This document shows, in pieces, positions 51,828 to 62,800 of a stretch of DNA of 64,000 bases; within the stretch, counting starts at the first letter, position 1; every line of letters starts with the position of its first letter. Origin of the DNA: Thermoleophilia bacterium (GTDB lineage: Bacteria; Actinomycetota; Thermoleophilia; Gaiellales; SKUG01); assembly GCA_025964555.1 (NCBI GenBank), contig JAOPYQ010000008.1:1-64000 (forward strand). The letters run 5' to 3'. A model generated the notes under the pieces. It was not told where the DNA came from. It ran no database searches and saw only the letters and a program-made list of their open reading frames with translations. A program made the translations under genes and the position numbers.

Positions 51828-52844
51828 CTAGAAGGTGCGCTCGATGCTGGCGACCGCGTCGATCCCGCGGTCCAGGCGAGCGCGATCGATGCCGAACCCG
51901 CCCGCGAGCGTGTCCCGGACGCCGTCCCGCGAGGTGAACGTGTCGTTGCCGAACCCGCCGACCAGGCGATCGGCTCCCAGACCACCGACGAGCCGGTCGT
52001 TGCCGGTGTCGCCGAACAGCGAATCGGCGCCGTTCTCGCCACGCAGCAGGTCGAATCCGATGCCGCCGCGCAGGATGTCCGCGCCCGGACCGCCCTGCAG
52101 GTTGTCGATGCCGGCCTCGCCACGGAGCAGGTCGTTGCCGAACCCGCCCCGAAGCACGTCGTTGCCCAGGCCGCCGACGAGCACGTCGTTGCCGCCGTTG
52201 CCGATCAGCGTGTCGTTGCCACCCAGGCCGCACAGGGCGTCACGGCCACCGGTGCCGCGCAGCGTGTCGGTGCCCGCAGTGCCACGAACCGAGCAGGAAT
52301 CGACCTTGACCGTGATGCGCGCGACGTCGTTCGCGGCCACCTGGTCGGTGCCCGATCCGGCGACCGTGAACGCGACGGACTTGGGGCCAGCGATCGTTGC
52401 AGCGAACGTCAGCGCGATCGAGGCGTTCACGCCTGCACCGAGGGTTCCGAGCTTGCAGGTGAGCGACGCACCCGTCGAGCACGTTCCCGTTCGCGCGGGC
52501 ACCGAGCACGTCGATGCGTCGACGGCGCAGCCCGCGACGGAGAACGTCGCGGCAGTCACCGTGAGTCCGGTCGGCAGCGCGCCGGAGACGGTCACCGACG
52601 ACGAGGCGTCAGGTCCGCTGTTGCGCACGGCGAGCGAGGTACGAGCGCTCCTGAACACGGGCACCGCCACGGTCGCGGCGTTCGCGGTCACGGCGAGGTC
52701 CGCGGCCGGCTTGTTCGGTCCACCCGGGTTGCCTCCCGCTGCGCCGTAGGCGGAGCTGACGACGGCAAGGACGAACGCCGCGGCGATCACCACGCCCGTG
52801 AGGAATCGGGGTGCACGGACGGAAACGGGTGAAGCGAGCGGCAT
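51828..52844 (-). CDS. Secreted protein with DUF11-like domain and RTX-type (GGxGxDxLxG) calcium-binding repeats
   Basis: Signal peptide; long run GTGGRDALCGLGGNDTLIGNGGNDVLVGGLGNDVLRGGFGNDLLRGEAG... Confidence 0.88.
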   Translation of the reverse strand: MPLASPVSVRAPRFLTGVVIAAAFVLAVVSSAYGAAGGNPGGPNKPAADLAVTANAATVAVPVFRSARTSLAVRNSGPDASSSVTVSGALPTGLTVTAATFSVAGCAVDASTCSVPARTGTCSTGASLTCKLGTLGAGVNASIALTFAATIAGPKSVAFTVAGSGTDQVAANDVARITVKVDSCSVRGTAGTDTLRGTGGRDALCGLGGNDTLIGNGGNDVLVGGLGNDVLRGGFGNDLLRGEAGIDNLQGGPGADILRGGIGFDLLRGENGADSLFGDTGNDRLVGGLGADRLVGGFGNDTFTSRDGVRDTLAGGFGIDRARLDRGIDAVASIERTF

Positions 52845-52923
52845 GGAGCCTCCATAGTGGTGTATCTCGGATGGTGAAGCGCCGTCGACACCACGGAAGT
52901 AACGAACATGCCCGGCTCCGCGC

Positions 52924-53628
52924 TCAGGTCGTTGCCACCGCTCGGAGCGATTCGATGGTCGTCGGTCCGATCCCGGGCACGCGGTCGAGGTCGTCGATCG
53001 TTGCGAAGGGGCCTGCCTCCTGGCGACTGGTGATGATGTGCTCGGCCGTGACCTGCCCGATCCCCGGCAGCGCGTCGAGGGCGGCAGCATCCGCTGAGTT
53101 GAGGTTGACCTTGGCACCGCCCGCCGCGGCGCCGGCGCCGGCTCCTGCACCGCCTGCAGTCGTACCCGCTCCCACGCCGGCCCCGACGCTCGCATCGGCG
53201 TCCCCGACCAGCACCTGCTGCCCGTCGAGGAGCACCGCGGCGCGGTTGAGCGATCCCAGCGCCGCGCCGCGTCGCGCACCACCTGCCGCCTGGATCGCCT
53301 CGTGCACTCGCGCGCCGGGCGGCATCCGATACACGCCCGGGTGGCGAACCGCTCCGGCCACGTCGACCACGATGCCCGCCCCGCTCGAGGCCGGACCCGA
53401 CGCATCTGGATTCGGGGTGGTCACTGCGGCGATCGTCGCATCCGGCGCTGGCGCATCGGCATCGCTCCCCGTCCCCGAGGCGGTGTCAGCCGGCGCGTTC
53501 GGATCAGGGGCTGCACGTGCGACGACCTCCGCATCGCTCGACTGGTCGCCGCCGCATCCCGCGAACACGAACGCGGCGACGAGGATGACGGCACTGACGC
53601 GGAGGATCGGCTTGCGTGAGCGAGACAT
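52924..53628 (-). CDS. comEA: ComEA-like protein (SLBB + helix-hairpin-helix) with lipoprotein signal
   Basis: VDVAGAVRHPGVYRMPPGARVHEAIQAAGG; VNLNSADAAALDALPGIGQVTAEHIITSR; lipobox VFAGCGG. Confidence 0.9.
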   Translation of the reverse strand: MSRSRKPILRVSAVILVAAFVFAGCGGDQSSDAEVVARAAPDPNAPADTASGTGSDADAPAPDATIAAVTTPNPDASGPASSGAGIVVDVAGAVRHPGVYRMPPGARVHEAIQAAGGARRGAALGSLNRAAVLLDGQQVLVGDADASVGAGVGAGTTAGGAGAGAGAAAGGAKVNLNSADAAALDALPGIGQVTAEHIITSRQEAGPFATIDDLDRVPGIGPTTIESLRAVATT

Positions 53629-53650
53629 GCGCCAAGCATCGAACGTCGAT

Positions 53651-53795
53651 CGTCACGAAAGGCACGCGCCGTGTGACATGAGCGTCACGACATCGTCACG
53701 AGATTGGTTCGGCGACGCCACCACCGACGGCGCCCGAACCCGGGAACGCAACCACGTCACGATATCGTTGGCGAAATGGCTACGATCCCGTGACG
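53651..53795. promoter_or_regulatory. Cluster of five CGTCACG/CGTGACG heptamers upstream of comEA
   Basis: CGTCACG at 53651, 53683, 53694, 53755; CGTGACG at 53789. Confidence 0.45.
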
Positions 53796-53852
53796 CGACA
53801 GCGGATCCGCGATCGCGTCCTCATATCGCGTGCCACTCGACCACGCATCGGA

Positions 53853-56800
53853 TCAGCGCTTCCTCTTCGCGCCGGGCGAGGCGCCATCCTCGTCCTCGTC
53901 GTCGTCGTCCTTCTTCTTGCGACGACGCATGCGCGGATGTGGATGGTGCCTGCTGTTCGCCGCGCGGCGGGCCGCCTCGGCCGCGCCCTTGGATCCCGCG
54001 GCCCGCTGTGCCGCCTTGATCGGGTCGCCGCGCATGAGCCATGCGCCAGTGCCCGCCACGACCGTGCCGCCACCCACGATGAGCGCCGCGAGCAGCCAGT
54101 TGTCCCGGAACCAGTCGGCGAGCTTCGCCACCGGGCTCCGTCGCTTGGACGACGCCAGCTCCTCCGTCGCCGCGACGACCTCGCCGCCGAGGCGTCGACC
54201 CGTGCGCACACCCTCGGGGTTGCTCGTGCCACCCGTCGTCACGCCCTCGATGCCGTCGGGCGTGCGCGTGCTGCCCGCATCGGTGCGCGTGGCGCCGTCG
54301 GTCGTGCGGCGCTCGTCGCCGGCGTCCTTGGTCGTCTCGGGCTGCTTGATCGTCGCCGGAGGCACGCTCGCACGCGGCTTGCGCGTCGAGCTTCCGTCGT
54401 CCTCGTCCCCTTCACCGGTGGTGTTGGGGAGCGCCTTGTCGACGTCGTTGTCGGTCACCGCCACCTTGATCGCCGGTGTCGACGCCTTCTTGTAGCTCGG
54501 ATCGTCGCTTGTCACCGCGAAGGTGAGCGTGCCCTCGTGGTCGCCCTCGACCTCCTCGTCGTCGACCGCCGTGACCTTCAGCTCGATGCCGTCCTTCCAC
54601 TTCGCAGGCGTGAAGACGACCGGCTTGTCGCTCACCGACACCTGCGCGTCGCCCTTCGCGACGATCGACACCTCGGCGGTCGGCTGGCTCGACAGCGTGA
54701 AGCGGATCGTGTCGCCCGCCGCCTTGCCCTCGGTCACGCGCGTGGAATTGGAGCTCTGCGACGCGATGATGTTCGCGGCGTCGTCGTCCGCGATGCTCAC
54801 GGCGACACCCGCCAGGCTCGCGCCGGTCCAGCCGGCCGCCGTCGTCGTCGCCGCGTGCGCGACCTCGCCCGCGTGCGGGTCGGGCTCGTCGATGCTGTCC
54901 TGCACCGCGCTCACGGTGACGGTCTGCGGCGTGCTCCAGTTCGCTGCAGTGAAGGTGACGGTCGCCGGCGCTGCCGTGACCTGCGCGCCGCCGTTCGTGG
55001 CGATCGTCACGTCCGCGGTCGGCTCGCCCAGCAGTGCGATCGTGTACGTGTCGGTGGTGCCCGCTTCCGCGACGATCGTCTTGCCTTCGGTCTCGACGAC
55101 CTTCACGCCCGCGAGGTCGTCATCGGTGATCGTGACGGCCTGGCTCGCGGGGGTGGCCGCCGTTCCCGGACCGTACGTCGCGTCGTCGCTCGCGAGCACC
55201 ATCTTGAGCGTACCGGTGTGCTCGCCCTCCACGACCGTGTCCTGCCTGGCACCGATCGTGAGCAGCTGCTGCGAGTTCCAGTTCGCGGGCGTGAACGTCA
55301 GGGTCGCCGGGGTCGCGGTGAGCTGCGTGCCGGGGTCGAGCGTCACGATCACGTCGTCAGTGGGGCGGGTACCGAGCCGCACGTTGAGCGTGTCGGTGGT
55401 GCCCGCCTCCGCGACGGCGTTGCCCGAATCCGTGGGCACGACGACCACGCCGGGCGTGTCGTTGTCCGTGATCGACACGTCGACCGGTGCCGGCGTGTAC
55501 GCCAGGTAGCCGGCATCGCCCGCCGTGACCTTGAACGTGACCGCTCCGGGATGCGGGTCGGGCTCGTCGACCGGGTCGTCCTTCGCGGCGACGGAGATGT
55601 CCTGGGGGACGTTCCAGGACGTGGGCTGGAAGGTGATCGTCGCAGGCGTGGTGTCCACCTGCGCGCCGCCGTCGATCGCGATCGTCACCGGGGCGATGGG
55701 CTGGCTCGCGAGCGCGAGCGAGATCGTCCTGGTGGCGCCACCCTCGGTGACGGCGACCGGCCCAGCCGGCGTGACGACCGTGCCGACGGCGTCGTTGTCG
55801 GTGATGTCGATGTCGACGTCGCCGATGGTCGTCGCGTCGTAGGTCGCGTCGGTGGACGTCACGTCGAACGTGACCTTCGCGGAGTGGGCACCTTCGGCGA
55901 TCGCGTCGTCGGTGGCGGTGAACGTGACGAGCCGGTTGGAGCCGGCGCCGTCAGCGCTCGTGAACGTCACGGTTGCCTGGTCGACCGTCAGCTGGCTCGT
56001 CGGGGTGGCCGCGACCGCGATCGTGACGTCCTTGCCGGGCGGCGGCGTCGATCCGATCGTGACGTAGCAGCCGATGTCGCTGGTGGCGCTCGCCGGATCC
56101 TCGGCCATCTGCGCGCGCCCGCTCGTGTCGTCCCAGTCCGGGCCGTCCTGACACGACACGGTCGCGACGTCCGCGGCGGCATCGGTGATCGAGAACGTGC
56201 GCGGCGCCACCGTCAGCGGTGCGTAGCCGGGGTCGGAGGTCGGGGCGATCGTGAACGACACGACGCCGGGATGCGGGTCGGCTTCGTCGATGCCGTCGGC
56301 GACCGGCTGCACCTGCAGGTCGACTCCGGTCGCGTAGTTGGTGGCGTTGAGCACGAGCACGGGCGGCGTGAGGAAGCTGACCTGGCCGTCGTTGCTCGCG
56401 GTGATCGTCACCGGCGAGGACGGGATCGTGGCGAGACGCACGTTGACCGTGCGCGCCGAGCCGGTGACGTCGTCCTCGGCCATCGTCATGTCGGCCGGGT
56501 CGGTGACGACCACGAGCGGCACGTCGTCGTCGTCGATCGAGACGGTGGTGTCGGCTGGCGTGAGGCCGCTGAACGCGGCGTCGGCGCTCGTGGTCACGGT
56601 GCTGAACGTCGTCGTGTGCGGATCGGCCTCGGTGAGCAGGTCGTCCTTGGCCTGCACGGTCACCGTCTGCGGCGTCATCCAGTTCACGGAGGTGAACGTG
56701 AGCGTCGCGCCGGTCAGGTCCTCGAGCTGCGCCGTGTCGACCCCGAAGTCGACGAGCACGTCCTGCGTCGGCTCGGCGGTCAGGCGCACGGCGAACGTGT

Positions 56801-59800
56801 CGGTCGTGGCGCCGGCCTCGGCGACCGCGATCCCACCCAGGTCGTCGACGACGATCCCGGCCGTGTCGTCGTCGGTGATGTCGACGGTCACGTCGGCGAT
56901 CGGAGGCGCCACGAGATACGCGGCGTCGCTCGATGCGTTGACCGTGCTCGTGACGAGCGCCTGCTCGCCCGGGTCGACGAGGGAGTCGTCGACGGCCGTC
57001 ACGGTGATCGTCGCGGGCGTCGCTGCATTGGCGGCGTCGAAGGTGTGCGATGCGGGCGACACCGCGACGTCGGGGCTCGTCTTCGCGAAGTCGACCGTCA
57101 CGTCGGAGGCCGGGATGCTGTTGATCGCGACCGCGTAGGTCTGCGAGGTCGCCCCCGCCTCGAGCACCGTGAGCGCCGCCGGTACCGGGGTCAGCGTGAA
57201 GCCGGGCTGGTCGTCGTCGCCCACCGCGAACTGCGCGTCAGTGATCGCCAGGTTCGCGGCGGTCGCGTAGTTCGGGTCCCCGGTCGAACCGGAGGCGTGC
57301 GTCACGAGCGCCGCATGCGGGTCGAGCTCGGTGATGAGGTCGTCGACGGCCTCGACGGTCACGGTCTGCGGCGCGTTCCAGGTGGTGGCGTCGAACGTCA
57401 GCACCGTGTCGCCGCCGACGATCGCCACGTCGGCGTCGGGCGTGAGCGTCACGTCGACATCCGCGATCGGCTGCGAGGTGAGCACCACGTCGTACGTCGC
57501 GTTCGGGACGGACCCGTCCTCCTCCAGGGGCGCGGGCACGATGCCCTGCGTCACGGTCACGCCCGCGACGTCGTCGTCGAGCACGTCGATCGTCTCGGGT
57601 GCCGGCGTGAGCGCGTCGTAGCGCGCATCCGCGCCGCCCACGTCGATCGCGAGCAGGCCGGGGTGCGGCGAGCCCTCCACCACCGCGTCCTGCTTCGCGC
57701 GCACCTGTACCGGCTGCGCGGTCGCCCAGTCGGTCGGCGTGAACGTGAGCGTGGCGGCGCCGACCAGTTCGACCTGCGCGTCGGGCACCAGCGTGACGGT
57801 GACGTTGCCGCTCGGGCGTGTCGCGAGCACGACGTCGTAGTCGACGGTGGTCGCCGGGGTCGCCTCGTTCACCTGCGTGCCGCCGGTCACGGCGAGCTGC
57901 ACGACGCTCGCATCGTCGTCGGCGATATCCACGATGCGGTCCACGGACGCGAGCGCGTCGTAGGTCGGATCGGCGGGCGCGCCGTTCGATGCGATGTCGA
58001 ACGTGACGTGTCCGGGGTGCGGATCCGCTTCGTCGTCCTGGTCCTGCAGGGCGGTGACGGTCACCTGCTTCGTCGTGTTCCAGTCGAGCGGCGTGAAGGT
58101 GAGGGTGCCGGTCGCGGCCACCTGCGCGTCGCCCGCCACGGTCACGGTGACGTCGCCGATCGGCTGGCTCGCGAGCTTGACGTCGACCGTCTGGCTCGTG
58201 GTGCCGGCCTCCGCCACCGCGATCGTCGCGGGCGTCACGACGAGCGCGGCTGTGTCGTCGTCGGCGATCGATGCGTCGGTGTCGGGGATCGTCACCGAAC
58301 CGAAGTCGGGGTCGCCGCCGCTCATGACCGAGAACTCGATGGTGCCGGTGTGCGGATCCGCCTCGTCGACGTCGTCGTCGATCACGGTGAGCGTGACGAC
58401 CTTCGGCGTGCTCCAGTCCGTGTCGTCGAAGGAGATCGTCGCCGGCGCGAACGTGAGCTGTCCACCGGGCGCGAGCTCGTTGAGGGCGATGTCCACGCTC
58501 TGGCCCACGGCGGGCGACGCGCCGAGCTTGATGCTGAAGGTGTCGGTGGTGCCCACGGCCGCCTCGTCGAGCGTGAGTCCACCCATGAGGTCGAGGATCG
58601 CGGATGCCGCGTCGTTGTCGGACACCTGCGCGGTCGCGTCGGGGATCGCCACGGGGTCGTACGGGTCGTCGCTCGCGGAGGCGTCGATCGTGAACGACAC
58701 GCTCGCGGTGTGCGTGCCCTCGATGAAGCCGTCGTCGACCGCGGTCACGGCGACCGTCACGCCCGTGTTCCAGTTCGTCGAGTCGAGCACGACCTGCGTC
58801 GGGCTGGCGGCGGACTCCCCGTCCGCGGTGGCGAGGTCGATCGTCACGGGCGACGTCGGGTTCGTCGCGAGCGTGACGACGAGCTGGTCGGGCGCGCCAC
58901 CTTCCGCGATCTCGAACGTGCCGCCTGCGGGCGTGACGATCACGCCGGGCACGTCGTCGTCGAGCACGTTCGCGACGACCGGATCGATCGCGGTCGCGGT
59001 CGGGTCGTAGTTCGGGTCGCCCGTGGAGGATGCGACGTGCGTGATCGTGCCGGTGTGCGCGCCCTCGAACACCGCGTCCTGCACGGCGGTGACCGCGACG
59101 TTCTGCGCGGTGTTCCAGTCGGAGGGCGTGAACGTGAGCGTTGCGGGCGTGGCGAGCACCTGGTTGCCGGGCGTCGCCATCGTGATCGTCACGTTCGCGA
59201 TCGGCCTGGACGTGAGCACGACGTCGTAGTCGTCGGTCGCGCTGCCGTCCTCGGCAACGTCCGTGGATGCGCCGCTCGGGGTGATCGTGACGCCGGCCGT
59301 GTCGTCGTCGACCACGTCGATGGACTGCGATGGACCGGTCTCGCCGTCGAAGTTCGCGTCGCCGCTCGCCATCACGTGGGAGATCGTCGCCGCGCTCGGG
59401 CTCGCCTCGTCGACCGCGTCCTGTACTGCGAGCACGTCGACGAGCACGCCGGTGTTCCAGGTCGCGCTCGAGAGCGTGACGCTCGTCGGCAGGAACGTGA
59501 CCTGCGCGGGAGCGGGCGTGGCGAGGTTCACGGTGACGTCGCTGGCGGGCTGGCTCGTGAGCGTCAGGCGGTACTGGGCTGCGGGGAGCGCGCCGGCCTC
59601 GTCGACCGACAGCGTGCCCGCAGGGACCGGCGTGGCGACGAGGTCGGACGTGTCGTTGTCGGTGATGGCGGCGCTCACGCCCGTGGGCAGCACGGGCTGG
59701 TAGCCGGTGTCGGTCGTGGTGACCGAGTGCACCACCGTGCCGGTGTGCGGGCTCGCCTCGTCGACGCTGTCGTCGATCGCGCGGAGGGTGACGGCCTGCG

Positions 59801-62800
59801 GCACGTTCCAGTCCGTAGTGGTGAAGACGACGTTCGCGACGGTCCACTCGAGCTGGGTCGAGACCGGGGCGATGGTGACGTCCGCGGTCGGCTGGCTGTC
59901 GAGCACGATCGTGTAGCTCGACGTCGCGCCGCCTTCGGTGACGGCGTGGGGCGCGGTCGGGGTGATCGTCACGCCGGGCGTGTCGTTGTCGGTGATCGAG
60001 AAGTCGGCGGGATCGATGGTGAGCGCGCCGGTTCCATAGGCCGGGTCGACGCTGAGCGTGTCGTGCACCACGCTGCCGGTGTGCGGCGAGGCTTCGGCGA
60101 TCGCGTCGTCGACCGGCGTGACCGTCACCGGCTGGTCGGTGTCCCAGTCGCCCGGCGTGAAGGTGAGCGTCGTCGTGGCGCTTGCGACCTGTGCGTCGGG
60201 GGTGATCGTGACGTCGACCGGCTGGGTCGGCTCGCTCTCGAGGCGCACGGCGTAGGTGCGTCCGGCGAGCGGCGTGGATTCGGCGAGCGTGTCGGGCGCT
60301 GCCGGCGTGACGATCACGCCGGCGGTGTCGTCGTCGGCGATCGCGACGGAGTGCTGGGTGGCAGCGACGCCGGCGTAGAACGGATCGCCGACGCTGCCGG
60401 TGAGCGCATCCACGGTACCGGTGTGCGGTCCTTCGAACACGTCGTCCTGGATCGCGTCGACGGTGATGGTCTGCGGAGTGTTCCAGTCGGTGGGCGTGAA
60501 GGTGAGCGTCGGGGAGCCGCCGAGCACGAGCTGGGTGGAGCTGAGCGTCACCGTGACGTTGGCGGTCGGCTTGGTGGCGAGGCGCACTCGGACGGTGTCG
60601 CCGAGGCCGCCCTCGGCGACGCTCGTGTCGGGCAGCGTCGCGTCGATGAACACGCCCGGGGTGTCGTTGTCGGCGATCCCCAGGTCCATGTCGGCGAGCG
60701 AGAGCGCGGCGTACGTGGGGTCGGCGCCGCCTGCCGTGTGGGTGAGCGAATCGGCGTGGGGACCCTCGGCGACATGGTCGTCGATCGCTGCGACGGTCAC
60801 CGTCTGCGGGGTCATCCAGTTCACGGAGGTGAACGTGAGCGTCGCGGGCGTCGGGGTCGCCTGGCCGGCGAGCGAGGCGACGTCGATGGTCACCGCGCCG
60901 GTCGGCTCGCTCGTGAGCTGCACGGTGTAGGTGGCGGTCGTGCCGCTCTCGGAGATCGCGAGCGGGCCGGGCAGCGCGGGCGAGAACACGACGTTCGCCG
61001 TGTCGTCGTCGGTGATCGCGATCGACTGCGACGCGACAGTGACGGCCGTGTCGTAGGTCGGATCGAGCGCGCTCGACACGTCGTGGGTGATCGTGGTGGT
61101 GTGCGCGCCCTCGGCGATGGCGTCCTGCACGATGGCGACGCTCACGTTCTGCACCGTTGCCCAGTTGCCGGGCGTGAAGGTGAGCGTGCCGGGCGTGGGG
61201 GTGCCGTCCGCGTCGCCGCCGAGCGTGACCGTGACCGCGCCGAGCGGCTGGCTCGTGAGCGAGACGGCGTAGGAGAGCGGCGTGCCACCCTCGGAGCCGG
61301 CGAGGCCGGCGTTGGGTGCGACGAGCACGCCCGAGGTGTCGTCGTCGACGATGTCGACGTCCACGTCGTCGATGGCGAGCGTGCCGGCGCCGTAGTAGCT
61401 GTCGGTGCTCGCCGTGTCGACGGTGATCGCGACGCTCTCCGGTGAGGGCTCGTCGACGAAGTCGTTGACCGCGTTCACGGTGATCGTCCGCGGTGCGTTC
61501 CAGGTTGCCGGGGTGAAGGTCACGGGCGCCATCGCGGCGAGCTCGCCGCTGCCGTCCGTGAAGTTCACGTCGACGTTCGCGGTGGGCTTGCTCTCGAGCA
61601 CGACGTCGAACGTGGCCCCTGCGGCGCCCTCGGTGACGGTCAGGCTGGTGGGAGCGACGGTGACGCCGGGCACGTCATTGTCGGTGATGTCCGCGGTGAC
61701 GTCGGCGACCGCGACGTTGAAGTCGGGATCGGAGCTCGACATGGCGTGCTGGATGACGCCGGGATGCGTGGTCGCTTCAACGACGAGGTCGTCGTTGGCG
61801 CTCACGGTCACGGTCTGCGCCGAGTTCCAGTTCAGGGGCGTGAACACGAGCGCCGGGGTGGAAACCAGCACCTCGGCGTCGGGCGTGAGGGTGATCGTCA
61901 CATCGGCAGCTGGCTCGGCGTCGAGCACGACGTCGTAGGTGTCGGTGAGGCCCGGCGTGCCCTCGGCGACGGCGACCAGGGTCGGGCTGATCGTGGCGCC
62001 GGCCGCGTCGTCGTCGGTCACGTGTGCGACGACGTCGGCGATTGCCAGCGCCGGCACGTAGGTCGCGTCGCCTGCGGTGATGACGTGCGTGATCGTCTGG
62101 TCGTGCGGTCCCTCGACCACGAAGTCGGGCGTGCCGTTGACGGTGACGGTCTGGGGCGTGTTCCAGTTGGCGGGCGTGAAGGTCAGCTGCACGGGCGTGG
62201 TGGACGCGTCGGGGCCGCCGGTGATGTCGATCGTGACGTTCGCGGTGGGCGCCGACTGCAGGCGCACCTGGTAGGTGTCGCTGGTGCTGCCTTCGTCGAC
62301 GTCGGTCGATGATCCGCTCTCGGTGACGATGACGCCGGTGGAGTCGTCGTCGGAGATCGTGACCGTGACGTCGGCCGGGTCGAACGCGTCGTATGCGGCA
62401 TCGAGGCCGGATTCCGCGTCGATGACGATGACGCCCGAATGGGTTGCCGCCTCGTCGAGCGCGTCGTTGACGACCGTGACGGTCACGGTGCGCGCCACGT
62501 TCCAGTTGGCCGGGGTGAAGGTGATCGGATCGGGCGCGACGGTCGTCTGCCCGTCCGAGGTGTCGAACGTGACATCGACGTCGTCCAGTGGTCGCGAGGT
62601 GAGCGCCACGCTGAAGCTGGCGGTGGTGCCGACGGCCGCTTCGTCGAGCGTCAGGCCGCTCGTGGGCGTGACGGTGACGCTGCTCGTGTCGTTGTCGGCG
62701 ATGTCGACCTGCTGCTGGCCGATGACGAGGCCCGCGTCGTAGTGCGTATCGAGGCTGCTCGCCGTGTGCAGCACGAAGCCCGAGTGGGTGGCTGGCTCGT

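Noticed and set aside
54418-54437. LPNTT sequence in the giant protein as a sortase signal
   Set aside because: It lies ~200 aa before the C-terminus, is not LPXTG, and is followed by a stalk rather than the TM plus short basic tail of sortase substrates.
53790-61445. 2551-aa plus-strand ORF antisense to the giant repeat gene
   Set aside because: Its product is Arg/Asp/His/Gly/Val-rich with periodicity mirroring the minus-strand repeats; in high-GC DNA a long antisense frame is expected. The minus frame has clear domain structure, signature motifs and a TM anchor.
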